Shown here piece after piece: positions 1 through 10,458 of a DNA stretch of 64,000 bases. How positions within the stretch are numbered: the stretch's first letter is position 1; each line of letters starts with the position of its first letter. Position numbers and translations under genes: made by a program. This DNA is from Vibrio pectenicida (GTDB lineage: Bacteria > Pseudomonadota > Gammaproteobacteria > Enterobacterales > Vibrionaceae): assembly GCA_024347015.1 (NCBI GenBank), contig AP024889.1, positions 682,001 to 746,000 on the forward strand, read 5' to 3'. Under the pieces are notes generated by a model. It searched no databases. It worked only from the letters and a program-made list of their open reading frames with translations, and was not told the DNA's origin.

Positions 1-672
1 GATAGTCATCATTACAGTCAGATGATTCAAACCTTGGTTCATGAGTACAGCCACTACTTAAAGCGTGTCGAGCAGTCTAGTGAAAATGTTGGTTGTGATA
101 AATCAGAGATGATTCATGACACAGCAAAAGAGGCACTACAGCTTTTTTCTAAATGCCGCTTACTTTGCGCTGTTCGTGAGGGCGATTTTGGTATTGTTGG
201 GCTAAATCAGCGTATAGAGCGTGGGTTAAAAGTTCGTAAATTGATTAAGGCGCAAGATGAGCTTTGGTACCATGGTCGTCCTGTTATGGTTGTGCGTAAT
301 GACCACGCTTTAGGGCTATATAATGGTGATATTGGATTGTGCTTGCTCGATAACTCAGAGGGAGTTGAAAGACTAAAAGTATTTTTTGAATTGCCCGATG
401 GTTCAATCAAAGCTGTGTTACCAAGTCGAGTGCCAGATCATGAGACAGCTTATGCGATGACGATTCATAAGTCTCAAGGAAGTGAGTTTGAGCATACCTT
501 GGTGGTATTGCCGCCTGAATATACCCCGCTTTTGACACGTGAGCTTATCTACACAGGAGTGACGCGAGCTAAGCACCGTTTGAGCTTATTTGTTGATGAT
601 AGAGTTATGGCTCGCGGTATTAAAATTCGTACGCAAAGAGCTAGTGGGTTAGTTAAACGTCTCTCACAATGA
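1..672 (+). CDS. recD: RecD, exonuclease V alpha subunit, C-terminal part
   Basis: The reading frame is open from the first base, so this is the 3' part of a gene that starts outside the window. It matches the C-terminal helicase domain of RecD, the 5'-3' SF1 helicase of the RecBCD recombination complex. The visible motifs are the late SF1 motifs: AMTIHKSQGSEF (about 454-489) and YTGVTRAKHR (about 550-580), which shape the ATP and DNA sites. recD next to argA is the usual enterobacterial and Vibrio order. An internal ATG at 22 is not taken as a start because homology should continue upstream. RecD identity is secure; the N-terminal ATPase core cannot be seen. Confidence 0.93.
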   Translation, partial: DSHHYSQMIQTLVHEYSHYLKRVEQSSENVGCDKSEMIHDTAKEALQLFSKCRLLCAVREGDFGIVGLNQRIERGLKVRKLIKAQDELWYHGRPVMVVRNDHALGLYNGDIGLCLLDNSEGVERLKVFFELPDGSIKAVLPSRVPDHETAYAMTIHKSQGSEFEHTLVVLPPEYTPLLTRELIYTGVTRAKHRLSLFVDDRVMARGIKIRTQRASGLVKRLSQ

Positions 673-712
673 CGTCTTTTTCAGTGCGTTATATCCCTGT
701 AAAAATTAAAAT

Positions 713-2038
713 TTAAAGCTCAATTGCTAAAATTTTCGATTTGCGCTGATAGTTGTAGAGATTTTGTTTGTGTGAGGGTAAAAACTCGACCGACATTTCC
801 TGAAAACCCTGTTCACGGAACCAATGAATACTGCGGGTAGTAAGGACAAAAATATGTTTTATACCCTGAGCCTTGGATTGTAACTTGATGTGTTTAAGTA
901 ATAGAGCACCACGGTTTCCTTCTCTGTATTCAGGATGAATGGCAACACAGGCCATTTCCGCCATTTTTTCATCGGCATATGGATAGAGGGCTGCACATCC
1001 AATAATTAATCCGTCTTTTTCAATGATAGTGAATTGGTGTATCTCCTGTTCTAGTTGTTCTCTTGAGCGTCTGACTAGTACACCTTGTTGTTCAAGAGGG
1101 TGAATTAAATCCAAAATACCACCAATATCATCGATATGGGCTTGTCGGACTTGTTCTGTACTTGCTTTAGAAATTTGAGTGCCTATTCCATCGATAGAAA
1201 AGAGCTCTTGAATCAGCGCCCCATCAACTTTGTAACTAATTAAGTGGCTACGAGGCACCCCTGAGTTACAAGCTGTTGTTGCCGCTTTTAAAAAACGCGT
1301 TGTACCGGAGGAGTCTTGATTTTCTTGTTCTAGTTTGAGAAGAAATTGTTTGGCATCACGCGGAAACAGCTCAGCTACAGCTCTTCCGTCACAGTCTATA
1401 ACGCCTTGTTCAGAGCAGAAACAAATCAGTTTATCTGCACTAAGCTTGATGGCAACTTGAGTCGCAACTTCTTCGGCAAGTAGATTGAATGATTCTCCCG
1501 TTACGGAACCTGCTATTGGCCCTAGAAGAACGATAGAACCCTGATCTAAGGCTCGATTGATGCCTTGTGTATCTATTCGCCGAATACGGCCACTATGAAA
1601 GTAATCAACGCCATCATCTATGCCCAGTGGTTGAGCAGTAACAAAATTACCACTGACAACATTGAGTTGAGTACCAGCCATTGGCGTGTTGCTAAGGCTC
1701 ATTGACAGTTGAGCCGTAATAGCTAACTGGAGCTGACCGGCGGCCTGCATGACAATATTCAAAGTCTGTTGATCTGTTACGCGAATCCCTTTGTAGTAGG
1801 GGCTCTTATGATTAGACAGTTCAAGCATCTGATTTATCTGTGGTCTTGCGCCATGTACGACCACAATATTGACACCTAAACTATGGAGTAGGGCAATATC
1901 ATTGATGATATTTGAAAAATTTTCGTCTGCTACGACTTCACCACCAAGCATAACAACCATGGTTTTGCCGCGGTGTGCGTTCACATAAGGAGCAGATTGA
2001 CGAAATCCTTTGACTAACGCTGTATTACGAATTTTCAT
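713..2038 (-). CDS. argA: N-acetylglutamate synthase
   Basis: 441 residues, the usual ArgA length. ArgA makes N-acetylglutamate from acetyl-CoA and glutamate, the first step of arginine biosynthesis. The N-terminal two thirds is an amino-acid-kinase-like domain (VVVHGARPQ near residue 60, LLGPIAGS near 170) that in this family mainly binds arginine for feedback inhibition. The last ~145 residues form a GNAT acetyltransferase domain with an acetyl-CoA loop ([15 protein letters not shown]). It is convergent with recD and divergent from mltA. A pair of ArgR-like boxes lies just upstream of its ATG, so arginine repression is likely. Confidence 0.95.
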   Translation of the reverse strand: MKIRNTALVKGFRQSAPYVNAHRGKTMVVMLGGEVVADENFSNIINDIALLHSLGVNIVVVHGARPQINQMLELSNHKSPYYKGIRVTDQQTLNIVMQAAGQLQLAITAQLSMSLSNTPMAGTQLNVVSGNFVTAQPLGIDDGVDYFHSGRIRRIDTQGINRALDQGSIVLLGPIAGSVTGESFNLLAEEVATQVAIKLSADKLICFCSEQGVIDCDGRAVAELFPRDAKQFLLKLEQENQDSSGTTRFLKAATTACNSGVPRSHLISYKVDGALIQELFSIDGIGTQISKASTEQVRQAHIDDIGGILDLIHPLEQQGVLVRRSREQLEQEIHQFTIIEKDGLIIGCAALYPYADEKMAEMACVAIHPEYREGNRGALLLKHIKLQSKAQGIKHIFVLTTRSIHWFREQGFQEMSVEFLPSHKQNLYNYQRKSKILAIEL

Positions 2039-2050
2039 AACTATTATGCT

Positions 2051-2089
2051 TGTGAATTACTATGTTTTAATAATGCATTTTTATTCTAT
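2051..2089 (-). promoter_or_regulatory. Tandem ArgR-like ARG boxes upstream of argA
   Basis: Two 18-bp segments, 2051-2068 and 2072-2089, are separated by exactly 3 bp, the usual ARG-box spacing. The second (AATGCATTTTTATTCTAT) fits the palindromic consensus wNTGAATwwwwATTCANw with two symmetric mismatches. The first has one good half-site (TGTGAATTA) and a weak partner. They start 13 bp upstream of the argA ATG, so ArgR-arginine binding there would be expected to repress argA. Inferred from pattern only. Confidence 0.6.
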
Positions 2090-2239
2090 TATCTTCAAGG
2101 TTTTTGTTCCTAAATATATGATGATCTTTTAGGTGAGATTGTCAGAAATTATTAAAAATGGCTTTGGTAGAAATATCCTTGATTGCGCTAATCGCTTGAG
2201 TTTGTCATCCTACATGCAGTTCAATAAGGAATCATTCTC

Positions 2240-3340
2240 GTGCTTAAAAAATATCTTCCTCTTGTTGCCGCCAGTGTTTTGTTTGGTTGCGCACAGCCCA
2301 AGGATCGTGCTCAGCAATATCTTGATGGTGAATTTGTCTCCATACTTAATAAAAGTACTATTATCGAATCTAATAAACCGAAGGATTTTACAAAGTTTGC
2401 TAAACAATCAGAACAAGTGATTGAAAACTCACCATCAATGACCAGCCTATATCTGCCGTTGTACGAAAAATTAAATGAATGGGTTTTACAAAGTGGTGAT
2501 ACTGCACACTTGGCTGATTTTGGTGTTCAAGCTGCCCAGTTAGGTGGAGGAGATAAAAAGGGTAATGTTTTATTTACGGGGTATTTCTCACCAGTAATGG
2601 AATTGCGTCATGAGCCAAATGAGACATATCGATATCCCGTTTACGCTAAGCCAGACTGTGAAGCTGATTGCCCAACGCGAACGCAGATTTATGATGGTGC
2701 CTTAGAAGGTCTGGGACTTGAATTGGGTTATTCAGCCAATATGATTGATCCATTTATGATGGAAGTCCAAGGAAGCGGCTTTGTCCACTTTGAAGATGAT
2801 ACATTGGAGTACTTTGCTTACGGTGGTAAAAACAACAAAGCCTATGTCAGTATTGGTAAGGTGCTGATTGAAAGAGGCTTGGTCTCTCGTGAAAAAATGT
2901 CACTCAAAGCGATAAAAGACTGGGTGTTAGCTAATGATGACCAAACAGTACGTGAACTGTTGGAGCAAAATCCATCTTTTGTCTTCTTTGAACCAAGAGC
3001 GGACGCACCGGTGACAGGGACTGCTGGTATCCCATTATTACCTATGGCTTCTGTCGCAGGTGACCCTGCAGTTTTCCCAATGGGAACACCAATTCTTGCT
3101 GAAGTACCTTTATTAAACGCAGATGGCAGCTGGAGTGGAGCGCATCAATTGCGTTTACTTATTGTTCTAGATACTGGTGGTGCGGTTAAGCAAAACCACT
3201 TAGATCTATATCATGGTATGGGACCAAGAGCGGGCACTGAAGCCGGGCATTATAAGCACTTTGGCCGTGTTTGGAAGTTAGGGTTAGAAAACTCAGCAAC
3301 TCAGGCTCCTTGGGCTTTACCCCCGGAAAAACTAGAATAG
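2240..3340 (+). CDS. mltA: Membrane-bound lytic murein transglycosylase A
   Basis: 366 residues with a GTG start preceded by AAGGA. The N-terminus is a lipoprotein signal with Cys17 in LFGCAQ, so the mature protein is lipid-anchored, probably in the outer membrane. The MltA barrel domain follows (GYFSPVMEL near 112), and the C-terminal 3D domain has the conserved aspartate stretch IVLDTGGAVKQNHLDLYHG. MltA cleaves the MurNAc-GlcNAc bond of peptidoglycan and leaves 1,6-anhydro-MurNAc. It sits between argA and tcdA, as in many gammaproteobacteria although amiC is not between them here. Identification is firm. Confidence 0.93.
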   Translation: MLKKYLPLVAASVLFGCAQPKDRAQQYLDGEFVSILNKSTIIESNKPKDFTKFAKQSEQVIENSPSMTSLYLPLYEKLNEWVLQSGDTAHLADFGVQAAQLGGGDKKGNVLFTGYFSPVMELRHEPNETYRYPVYAKPDCEADCPTRTQIYDGALEGLGLELGYSANMIDPFMMEVQGSGFVHFEDDTLEYFAYGGKNNKAYVSIGKVLIERGLVSREKMSLKAIKDWVLANDDQTVRELLEQNPSFVFFEPRADAPVTGTAGIPLLPMASVAGDPAVFPMGTPILAEVPLLNADGSWSGAHQLRLLIVLDTGGAVKQNHLDLYHGMGPRAGTEAGHYKHFGRVWKLGLENSATQAPWALPPEKLE

Positions 3341-3364
3341 TCTGCGCTGGCTAGACTTTTTATC

Positions 3365-3398
3365 AAAGAGTGCGTATAAAACGCACTCTTTGTATTTT
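3365..3398 (+). terminator. Probable terminator after mltA
   Basis: A 10-bp perfect stem (AAAGAGTGCG / CGCACTCTTT, 3365-3374 with 3382-3391) has a 7-nt loop and is followed by GTATTTT. A weaker AGTCT/AGACT hairpin ending in five T lies just upstream (3339-3361). Together they separate mltA from tcdA. Confidence 0.65.
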
Positions 3399-3425
3399 AC
3401 CCCTAATATCTCGGAGGAAAGCACC

Positions 3426-4235
3426 ATGCGTGAACTTAATACACCTGCTTCGGACAGTTATGACCAACGTTTTGGTGGGACTCGACGCCTTTATGGTCAT
3501 TCGCAAGTCGAAATTCTTCGTGCAGCACATGTATGTGTGATAGGTATTGGGGGAGTTGGGTCGTGGGCTGTTGAGGCATTGGCACGTTCGGGGATTGGTC
3601 AATTGACATTGATCGATATGGATGATGTTTGTGTGACTAACATCAATCGACAAATCCATGCAATGAATGGCAATATCGGCCAGAGCAAAATTGAAGTGAT
3701 GGCTGAAAGAGTCAAGCTTATTAATCCTGACTGTCAGGTAAACTTGATCGATGATTTTATAGCGCCAGACAATCAGCATGAATATCTAACTAAGGACTTT
3801 GATTATGTGCTTGATGCCATCGATAGCGTCAAAGCGAAAGCCTCATTGCTTGCTTATTGCCGCAGTAATAAGATTAAAGTAATTACAACTGGTGGTGCTG
3901 GAGGGCAAGTTGATCCAACTCAGATTAAAGTCGCGGATCTGACCAAAACAATTCAGGATCCGCTGGCAAAAAAAATCAAAGATACTTTGCGACGTCATCA
4001 TAATTTCCCTCAAAACCCACAACGTAAATTTGGAATTGAGTGCGTCTTTTCAACTGAGCAGTTGAAGTATCCACAGCCCGATGGAACAGTATGTAATATG
4101 AAATCAACAGCTGAGGGACCTAAGCGTATGGATTGTGCGAGTGGTTTTGGAGCAGCAACCGTTGTGACTGCTACTTTTGGCTTTGTTGCAGTTGCACGTA
4201 TTGTGGAAAAACTGATCCAAAAGTTCAGCCAGTAA
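3426..4235 (+). CDS. tcdA: tRNA threonylcarbamoyladenosine dehydratase
   Basis: E1-like ThiF/MoeB-family enzyme (also called CsdL) that cyclises t6A37 to ct6A37 in ANN-decoding tRNAs in an ATP-dependent step. The start is placed at ATG 3426 (MRELNTPASD) because a GGAGGAAAG site lies just before it; an upstream in-frame ATG at 3390 would fall in the terminator hairpin. It has the GIGGVGSWAVEALARSG nucleotide-binding loop, the DxxDDV segment (LIDMDDVCVTNINRQ) and the late conserved SGFGAATVVTATFGF. 269 residues is the family size. csdE follows closely, and sulfur from the Csd system has been linked to this step. Confidence 0.93.
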   Translation: MRELNTPASDSYDQRFGGTRRLYGHSQVEILRAAHVCVIGIGGVGSWAVEALARSGIGQLTLIDMDDVCVTNINRQIHAMNGNIGQSKIEVMAERVKLINPDCQVNLIDDFIAPDNQHEYLTKDFDYVLDAIDSVKAKASLLAYCRSNKIKVITTGGAGGQVDPTQIKVADLTKTIQDPLAKKIKDTLRRHHNFPQNPQRKFGIECVFSTEQLKYPQPDGTVCNMKSTAEGPKRMDCASGFGAATVVTATFGFVAVARIVEKLIQKFSQ

Positions 4236-4256
4236 TCATTTAGTTTAGAGGTCCGT

Positions 4257-4691
4257 ATGTCATCTTTTCCTCGCTCGCCTTTTGGCACAGAGATTCTTGT
4301 AAACGATATTGTTTCAACCATGCAGGGCTTGAAAGGGTGGGAAGAACGTTATCGCCAAGTCATTCTTTGGGGAAAAAAGCTGCCTGAAATGCCTGATGAA
4401 CTAAAGACTGATCAAGTTAAAGTCACTGGCTGTGAAAGCCTAGTTTGGTTGGTGAGTAACAATATCGATGGGGTATGGTATTTTTGTGCGGACTCAGATG
4501 CTCGTATTGTTAGAGGGCTGATTGCACTAGTATTAACCCCTTTTGATGGTAAAACGTCACAGCAGATTCAAGCATTTGATATTGAAGGATACTTTAAAGA
4601 ATTAGGTCTTGTTTCTCATCTCAGCTTATCGCGTGGAAATGGATTGAAAGCTATCGTAGAACAGATAAAACAGCTCACACTTGAGAAGTAG
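4257..4691 (+). CDS. csdE: Sulfur acceptor protein CsdE (SufE family)
   Basis: 144 residues, SufE-like fold. It accepts persulfide sulfur from the cysteine desulfurase CsdA on a conserved cysteine, here Cys59 in VTGCESLVWLV, and passes it on. The N-terminal GWEERYRQVILWGK segment is typical of SufE/CsdE. It begins 21 nt after tcdA, so the two are probably co-transcribed. csdA itself is not in the window, which is common when the desulfurase lies elsewhere. CsdE is preferred over SufE because of the tcdA neighbour. Confidence 0.9.
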   Translation: MSSFPRSPFGTEILVNDIVSTMQGLKGWEERYRQVILWGKKLPEMPDELKTDQVKVTGCESLVWLVSNNIDGVWYFCADSDARIVRGLIALVLTPFDGKTSQQIQAFDIEGYFKELGLVSHLSLSRGNGLKAIVEQIKQLTLEK

Positions 4692-4789
4692 CAAGTGATT
4701 TTTAATCAGTATTTTTTTAATAATTAATGTTGTATAAAATTTAATCAAAGCAATATTAATGATTTATATAATACAGGGCGTTAGAGATC

Positions 4790-4818
4790 TTGTTGTTGTT
4801 GAGTAAAGGCTGTACAAT
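4790..4818 (+). promoter_or_regulatory. Sigma-70-type promoter for rlmN
   Basis: TTGTTG (4790-4795), a 17-bp spacer and TACAAT (4813-4818) lie 40 bp before the rlmN ATG. This is a good -35/-10 pair and the only clear one in the csdE-rlmN gap. Confidence 0.5.
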
Positions 4819-4858
4819 TCGCGCCCTTAATTAATGTTACGTCGTTTCGTGAGGTTCC

Positions 4859-5983
4859 ATGAACACTGAAAAAATCAATCTACTTGACTTTGACCGTAAA
4901 GGGATGCGTAAACTGTTTGCTGAAGAATTCGGTGAAAAAGCATTTCGTGCCGATCAAATAATGAAGTGGATTTACCATTTTGGTGTCGATAACTTCGAAA
5001 ATATGAGCAACATTAATAAAAAATTGCGTGAAAAGCTCATGCATCGCTGTGAAATTAAAGCGCCAGTTGTTGCTGAAGCTCAGCATTCGTCTGATGGTAC
5101 GATAAAGTGGGCAATGAAAGTCGGCGATCAAGATGTAGAAACGGTCTATATTCCTGAAGATGATAGGGCAACCTTATGTGTATCCTCACAGGTAGGATGC
5201 GCTCTCGAGTGTAAATTTTGTTCTACAGCACAGCAAGGATTCAACCGTAATCTAAAGGTGTCTGAGATTATTGGTCAAGTTTGGCGTGCTGCACGTGAAG
5301 TTGGCTTAGAAAAAGATACAGGCCGACGCCCTATCACTAACGTTGTTATGATGGGAATGGGAGAGCCTCTACTTAATATGAAAAATCTCATCCCAGCGCT
5401 TGAACTCATGCTTGATGATCTTGGTTTTGGTTTATCCAAACGTCGAGTTACGGTATCTACTTCTGGTGTTGTCTCTGGTCTAGATAAGATGACTGGGCAG
5501 ATAGACGTTGCTCTAGCCATCTCACTTCATGCACCGAATGACAAATTGCGTAGTGAAATTATGCCAATCAACGATCGTTGGGATATTGAAGATTTTCTAG
5601 CATCAGTTCGTCGTTACATAGATTCATCTAAAGCTAATCGTGGTAAAGTGACAGTTGAGTACGTTCTGCTTGATCACGTTAATGACGATATGGAGCATGC
5701 CCGTGAACTCGCTGAGTTACTTAAAGATACGCCATGTAAAATTAACCTAATTCCATTTAATCCTTATCCTGGTTCACCTTATAAAAAACCAAGTAACTCA
5801 AGGATAGACCGTTTCCAAAAGACGCTAATGCAATACGATAATACTGTAACTGTGCGTAAAACTCGAGGTGATGATATCGATGCGGCCTGTGGCCAGTTAG
5901 TTGGTGATGTTATCGATCGTACTAAGCGTACTGCGACTATTCGTGCTGCAAAAGGTGAAACGATAGCCGTTAAGGCTGTTTAA
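4859..5983 (+). CDS. rlmN: Dual-specificity 23S rRNA/tRNA adenine-C2 methyltransferase
   Basis: 374-residue radical-SAM enzyme that methylates C2 of A2503 in 23S rRNA and of A37 in some tRNAs. The radical-SAM [4Fe-4S] motif is Cys114-x3-Cys118-x2-Cys121 ([12 protein letters not shown]). A late conserved Cys in DAACGQL is the expected methyl-transfer/resolving residue. GMGEPLLN and ISLHAPND are other family signatures. It heads the rlmN-rodZ-ispG-hisS block. A strong terminator follows, so rodZ probably has its own promoter. Confidence 0.96.
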   Translation: MNTEKINLLDFDRKGMRKLFAEEFGEKAFRADQIMKWIYHFGVDNFENMSNINKKLREKLMHRCEIKAPVVAEAQHSSDGTIKWAMKVGDQDVETVYIPEDDRATLCVSSQVGCALECKFCSTAQQGFNRNLKVSEIIGQVWRAAREVGLEKDTGRRPITNVVMMGMGEPLLNMKNLIPALELMLDDLGFGLSKRRVTVSTSGVVSGLDKMTGQIDVALAISLHAPNDKLRSEIMPINDRWDIEDFLASVRRYIDSSKANRGKVTVEYVLLDHVNDDMEHARELAELLKDTPCKINLIPFNPYPGSPYKKPSNSRIDRFQKTLMQYDNTVTVRKTRGDDIDAACGQLVGDVIDRTKRTATIRAAKGETIAVKAV

Positions 5984-6303
5984 AAAGATTGTTTTGGATA
6001 CGAAGCCAGAGCTCTGCTCTGGTTTTTTTTAAACTGATTGAGCTAAATAATGTCAAAATATAGAAAAACCTTGAGCTAGTTGTGAATTATACGTGTTTTC
6101 TATGTTGTTTCATCTCTGATATCTATTAGAATTAAACTTTAGTGCTTTAGGAATAATATCCCTAAGATTTATGTGAAGTACTTTATACATTTTGGTGAGG
6201 GATTTTCCTCAAAATATAAGATTCTAGTTCAAGGCAGTGCAACTAACGATAAATAACGAATGTGCATTTTGGATAGAATCCTTCAAAAAGAGACGTTTAT
6301 AAA
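5984..6303. other. Intergenic region rlmN-rodZ (320 bp)
   Basis: Apart from the rlmN terminator at its start I see no ORF, RNA gene or clear repeat. The sequence is AT-rich and probably holds the rodZ promoter. In some gammaproteobacteria a pilF/pilW-type gene sits at this point; none is present here. Confidence 0.5.
6006..6030 (+). terminator. Rho-independent terminator after rlmN
   Basis: Perfect 7-bp stem CCAGAGC/GCTCTGG with a TCT loop, then eight T. A textbook intrinsic terminator. Confidence 0.9.
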
Positions 6304-7341
6304 ATGAGTGCTGAACAAACACCCCTGATAGACGAAGAGACAAAAGTTGAAGCAGGTACGATTTTAAAGCAGAAACGTGAAGAACTCGGTCTGACATTGG
6401 AGCAGGTCGCTAGTCGGCTGCGTCTTCGACGTGCAATTATCGAAAATATCGAATCAAATCAGTTTGAAAGTGAGCAAGTTGCTACTTTCACACGCGGTTA
6501 CCTGCGTTCGTACGCACGTGTCGTTGGTGTAGAAGAATCTGTTGTTTTGTGCGCTCTGGATGACAATGGAGAAGCTCAACATCAAGAGCATGAAATGCAA
6601 AGTTTTTCCCAAAAAACTAATCAAGAGAGACATGATAATCGAATAATGGTCCTGACATGGGGTATTTGTGCTGTTATTGTCAGTATTTCTTGTGTTTGGT
6701 GGTGGCAGAATCAAGAAAAAACAGCGGTTGAGTTAACTTCCGTAACTGAGCAAGAAAAGAAAATAGAACAAGAATTAGCAGAGAACAATAAGTTGGACTT
6801 TGCAGCAGTTGAACCTGAGCCCTTAACAAAGACCAAGCAGGAAGAATCAGAAATTGCAGAGACGCCACTAGAAGATGTGACAACTCAAGCTGCGACTCTT
6901 GCCGTGGAGCCTAAAAAAGTGTCTGAAAATACTGCACCGGCCATATTGGTAGCAGAGCCGACCAAAGTTCAGCCAGTGCCCTCGAATAACCCTGCTACAC
7001 CAGACTCAACACCTACAAGCAACGTTTCTGACACGGCAGACAATCTCTTGAAGGTAGACTCAGAAGTATCGTCTAAGCCAGAGAAGCCCACCACTTCCAT
7101 AGTGGCTAACTTACTTGAAATGTCTTTTCGCGATGATTGTTGGATTCAAGTTAAAGATGCTACTGGTAAAACGCTTGCGACTGGTATCAAGAAAGCTGGT
7201 CAAGGTTTACAGCTAACAGGTAATCCTCCTTACAAGGTTATTTTAGGGGCGCCGGAAAATGTATCTATAACATTATCAAGTGAACCTGTTGACCTTTCTG
7301 GGTATACTTCTGGTAAAGTAGCAAGATTCACCTTACCTTAG
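6304..7341 (+). CDS. rodZ: Cytoskeletal cell-shape protein RodZ
   Basis: 345-residue bitopic protein. Residues ~17-85 are an Xre-type helix-turn-helix ([19 protein letters not shown]) that in RodZ binds MreB instead of DNA. A transmembrane helix spans ~115-134 ([19 protein letters not shown]). A low-complexity Thr/Pro/Glu-rich linker (~140-265) leads to a periplasmic DUF4115 beta domain (~268-345). RodZ couples MreB to the peptidoglycan elongation machinery. The order rodZ-ispG-hisS matches E. coli and Vibrio; ispG starts 9 nt later, so they are co-transcribed. Confidence 0.93.
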   Translation: MSAEQTPLIDEETKVEAGTILKQKREELGLTLEQVASRLRLRRAIIENIESNQFESEQVATFTRGYLRSYARVVGVEESVVLCALDDNGEAQHQEHEMQSFSQKTNQERHDNRIMVLTWGICAVIVSISCVWWWQNQEKTAVELTSVTEQEKKIEQELAENNKLDFAAVEPEPLTKTKQEESEIAETPLEDVTTQAATLAVEPKKVSENTAPAILVAEPTKVQPVPSNNPATPDSTPTSNVSDTADNLLKVDSEVSSKPEKPTTSIVANLLEMSFRDDCWIQVKDATGKTLATGIKKAGQGLQLTGNPPYKVILGAPENVSITLSSEPVDLSGYTSGKVARFTLP

Positions 7342-7349
7342 AAATTATT

Positions 7350-8468
7350 ATGCAATACCAATCTCCTATAAAACGTCGTCCATCTACTCGTATTTATGTG
7401 GGTGATGTACCCATCGGTGACGGAGCTCCAATAGCTGTACAGTCGATGACTAATACAAGAACAACAGATGTTGAAGCAACTGTTGCGCAAATTAAATCAT
7501 TGGAAAATGTTGGTGCTGATATTGTGCGAGTATCCGTGCCGACTATGGATGCTGCGGAAGCTTTTAAACTCATAAAGCAACAGGTATCTGTACCATTGGT
7601 CGCCGATATTCACTTCGATTACCGTATTGCTCTGCAAGTTGCAGAATATGGAGTGGATTGTTTACGCATTAACCCCGGAAATATTGGTAAGGAAGATCGT
7701 ATTCGGGCGGTTGTTGATTGTGCGCGTGATAAAAATATCCCAATTCGAATCGGTGTCAATGGCGGCTCATTAGAAAAAGATATTCAAATGAAATATGGTG
7801 AACCAACACCTGAAGCCTTGGTGGAATCAGCCATGCGACATGTGGATATCCTAGATCGTCTTAATTTTGACCAGTTTAAGATTAGTGTAAAGGCATCTGA
7901 CGTTTTTCTCGCCGTAGATTCATACCGCTTGCTTGCACAAAAAATTGATCAGCCTCTTCATTTAGGGATTACAGAAGCGGGCGGAGCACGTGCAGGGGCT
8001 GTGAAGTCTTCTGTTGGTCTTGGGATGCTGTTAGCTGAAGGAATCGGCGATACTTTGCGTATTTCTCTGGCCGCAGATCCAGTTGAAGAAATTAAAGTAG
8101 GTTTTGATATTCTTAAGTCATTGCGTATTCGCTCGCGAGGAATAAACTTTATTGCTTGTCCGAGTTGCTCTCGACAGGAGTTTGATGTCATTAACACGGT
8201 TAATGCATTAGAGGAACGCCTTGAGGATATTATCACGCCAATGGATGTTTCGATTATTGGCTGTGTGGTTAATGGACCGGGTGAGGCTGAGGTATCCCAT
8301 CTCGGTCTTGCAGGTAGTAATAAAAAAAGCGCTTTCTATGAAGATGGTAAGCGTCAGAAAGAGCGTTTTGATAACGATGACCTTGTTGATCAATTAGAAG
8401 CAAAAATTCGGGCTAAAGCTTCCGTCATGGATGCCCAAAATCGCATTGATGTTAAAGTCGAAGATTAA
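7350..8468 (+). CDS. ispG: 4-hydroxy-3-methylbut-2-en-1-yl diphosphate synthase
   Basis: 372 residues (IspG/GcpE). It converts MEcPP to HMBPP in the MEP isoprenoid pathway. The N-terminal TIM barrel ([25 protein letters not shown]) is followed by the Fe-S domain with Cys270, Cys273 ([11 protein letters not shown]) and Cys305 ([10 protein letters not shown]) to hold the [4Fe-4S] cluster. Full-length, with all ligands present. It is the second gene of a probable rodZ-ispG-hisS operon. Confidence 0.97.
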   Translation: MQYQSPIKRRPSTRIYVGDVPIGDGAPIAVQSMTNTRTTDVEATVAQIKSLENVGADIVRVSVPTMDAAEAFKLIKQQVSVPLVADIHFDYRIALQVAEYGVDCLRINPGNIGKEDRIRAVVDCARDKNIPIRIGVNGGSLEKDIQMKYGEPTPEALVESAMRHVDILDRLNFDQFKISVKASDVFLAVDSYRLLAQKIDQPLHLGITEAGGARAGAVKSSVGLGMLLAEGIGDTLRISLAADPVEEIKVGFDILKSLRIRSRGINFIACPSCSRQEFDVINTVNALEERLEDIITPMDVSIIGCVVNGPGEAEVSHLGLAGSNKKSAFYEDGKRQKERFDNDDLVDQLEAKIRAKASVMDAQNRIDVKVED

Positions 8469-8499
8469 GTTCAAGATCACCTAAATTACGGTAAATATT

Positions 8500-9768
8500 G
8501 TGGTAAAAAAAATTCAAGCAATTCGAGGCATGAATGATTGTCTTCCAGCTCAGTCAGCGCTATGGCAAAAGTTAGAAAACTCAGTAAAGAAAGTAATCAG
8601 TGCATATGGTTACACTGAGATGCGTATGCCAATTGTTGAGATGACACAGTTATTTAGTCGAGCAATCGGTGAAGTTACCGATGTGGTTGAAAAGGAAATG
8701 TACACTTTTGAAGATCGTAATGGTGATAGTCTGACTCTTCGCCCTGAAGGAACAGCTGGCTGTGTGCGTGCATGTATTGAAAATAGTTTAATTGATCGTT
8801 CAGAACAACGTGTATGGTATATGGGGCCTATGTATCGTCATGAAAGACCACAAAAAGGACGCTATCGCCAATTCCACCAGTGTGGGGCAGAGGTTTTTGG
8901 TCTTGATGGTCCTGATGTTGATGCTGAACTTATTATGATGACGGCTCGTCTATGGCGAGAGCTAGGTATTTCTGAACATGTGCGCTTAGAACTTAATTCA
9001 ATTGGGTCATCTGAAGACAGGATCAATTATCGTACGGCGCTGATCGCGTTTTTGGAACAACATATCGATGTTTTAGATGACGATTGTAAGCGTCGTATGC
9101 ATACTAACCCATTACGTGTGTTGGATAGCAAAAACCCAGACGTTCAAGCTATTTTAGCAGATGCTCCACGCCTTTCTGATTATCTTGGAGAAGAGTCAAA
9201 GCAACATTTTGCAGGTTTATGTGAACTTCTTAATGCTGCGGGTATCGAATACACGGTAAACGAGCGTTTAGTGCGTGGTCTTGATTACTATAACCGGACT
9301 GTATTTGAGTGGATAACTGAAAGTCTTGGTGCGCAAGGTACTATATGTGGCGGTGGTCGCTATGATGGTCTAGTTGAGCAGTTAGGCGGTAAAGCGACTT
9401 CTGCAGTCGGTTTTGCTATGGGCCTAGAGCGCTTAGTGCTCATGCTTGAAACACTCGAATTGACAGATGTTCGCCGAGCAGTTGATGTTTACATGGTGAC
9501 CGCTGGTGAAGGTACTATGATGGCAGGTATGAAGCTTGCCGAACAACTGCGTGAGCATATCGATGGGCTGCGTGTTATGAGCCATTTTGGTGGTGGCAAC
9601 TTTAAGAAGCAGTTTAAGCGTGCTGACAAAGTTGGTGCATCTTTCGCTTTGGTTCTTGGTGAGAATGAAGTCGCAGAAAGCACCGTGGTACTAAAAGATT
9701 TAATTGGCGGTACTCAAGAGACCTACAGCCAAAATGATGTAGCTGCTAAATTGGCAGAACTGGTTTAA
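8500..9768 (+). CDS. hisS: Histidyl-tRNA synthetase
   Basis: 422-residue class II aminoacyl-tRNA synthetase that charges tRNA-His. It starts at GTG 8500 ([13 protein letters not shown]), where family homology begins; the ribosome site is weak. Class II motifs visible: motif 2 ([17 protein letters not shown]), HisA motifs [14 protein letters not shown] and GGGRYDGL, and motif 3 ([15 protein letters not shown]). The C-terminal ~95 residues form the anticodon-binding domain. It lies 31 nt after ispG. Confidence 0.97.
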   Translation: MVKKIQAIRGMNDCLPAQSALWQKLENSVKKVISAYGYTEMRMPIVEMTQLFSRAIGEVTDVVEKEMYTFEDRNGDSLTLRPEGTAGCVRACIENSLIDRSEQRVWYMGPMYRHERPQKGRYRQFHQCGAEVFGLDGPDVDAELIMMTARLWRELGISEHVRLELNSIGSSEDRINYRTALIAFLEQHIDVLDDDCKRRMHTNPLRVLDSKNPDVQAILADAPRLSDYLGEESKQHFAGLCELLNAAGIEYTVNERLVRGLDYYNRTVFEWITESLGAQGTICGGGRYDGLVEQLGGKATSAVGFAMGLERLVLMLETLELTDVRRAVDVYMVTAGEGTMMAGMKLAEQLREHIDGLRVMSHFGGGNFKKQFKRADKVGASFALVLGENEVAESTVVLKDLIGGTQETYSQNDVAAKLAELV

Positions 9769-9783
9769 ACACAATTTCAAATT

Positions 9784-9813
9784 AAAAGTGGCGGCTCAGG
9801 TCGCCATTTTTTG
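9784..9813 (+). terminator. Hairpin with T-run between hisS and yfgM
   Basis: Stem TGGCG/CGCCA (9789-9793 with 9802-9806), extended by an A/T stretch on both sides, followed by six T. It could end hisS transcripts or attenuate read-through into yfgM. Confidence 0.6.
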
Positions 9814-9831
9814 GATTTATGAGGACAGGAA

Positions 9832-10446
9832 GTGGAACTCTACGATACTGAAGAACAACAGGTAGAAGCGATCAAAGATTGGTGGAAAGAGAATGGTAAG
9901 TCAGTCATTTTAGGCGCTGTCGTTGGTTTGGGAGGTCTGTTTGGTTGGCGTTATTATCAAGATTCAGTGACAGCAGCTCAAGAAAGTGCTTCAGAAAGCT
10001 ACACTAAGGCTGTTCAGCAACTAGCAGAAAGTGGTGCTGAGGGTGAAGCTGCTTTGCAGGTGTTCATCGATGCAAATAACGATAGCCAATATGCTGTCTT
10101 AGCGGCACTTCAGCTGGCGAAAGTGCAAGTTGAAGCTGGAGAGTTTGATGAAGCTTTGGCTCAACTAGAGTGGGCTAAATCTGCTACAGAAGATCAAGCG
10201 CTGGTTTCTGTTATTTCGTTTCGTCTTGCTCGCCTAAAGTCAGAGCAGGGTGATTTTGATGATGCATTAACAGAACTATCTGCGATTGATGATGAAAGCT
10301 GGGCTGGTAGAGTGGCTGAATTGAAAGGCGATATTCTGCTTCGTAAAGGAGATTCTGAAGGTGCCTATACAGCTTATATTGAAGCACAACAAGCTAAGGA
10401 TGCAAGCCAGGCATTACAAATGAAACTGGACGATCTGGCTAAGTAA
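9832..10446 (+). CDS. yfgM: YfgM, TPR-containing inner-membrane periplasmic chaperone partner
   Basis: 204 residues, GTG start with GAGGACAGGA ahead of it. A short cytoplasmic N-terminus leads to a transmembrane helix (~24-40, SVILGAVVGLGGLFGW), then periplasmic TPR-like helices rich in Ala, Glu and Gln. YfgM binds the Sec translocon partner PpiD and helps hand over outer-membrane proteins; in E. coli it also affects RcsB stability. It sits between hisS and bamB as in E. coli. Its stop is 13 nt before the bamB ATG. Confidence 0.92.
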   Translation: MELYDTEEQQVEAIKDWWKENGKSVILGAVVGLGGLFGWRYYQDSVTAAQESASESYTKAVQQLAESGAEGEAALQVFIDANNDSQYAVLAALQLAKVQVEAGEFDEALAQLEWAKSATEDQALVSVISFRLARLKSEQGDFDDALTELSAIDDESWAGRVAELKGDILLRKGDSEGAYTAYIEAQQAKDASQALQMKLDDLAK

Positions 10447-10458
10447 AAGGTGCAATGC

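Noticed and set aside
2133..2420. 95-codon ORF overlapping the mltA start
   Set aside because: It lies in another frame over the mltA signal peptide, and has no independent support.
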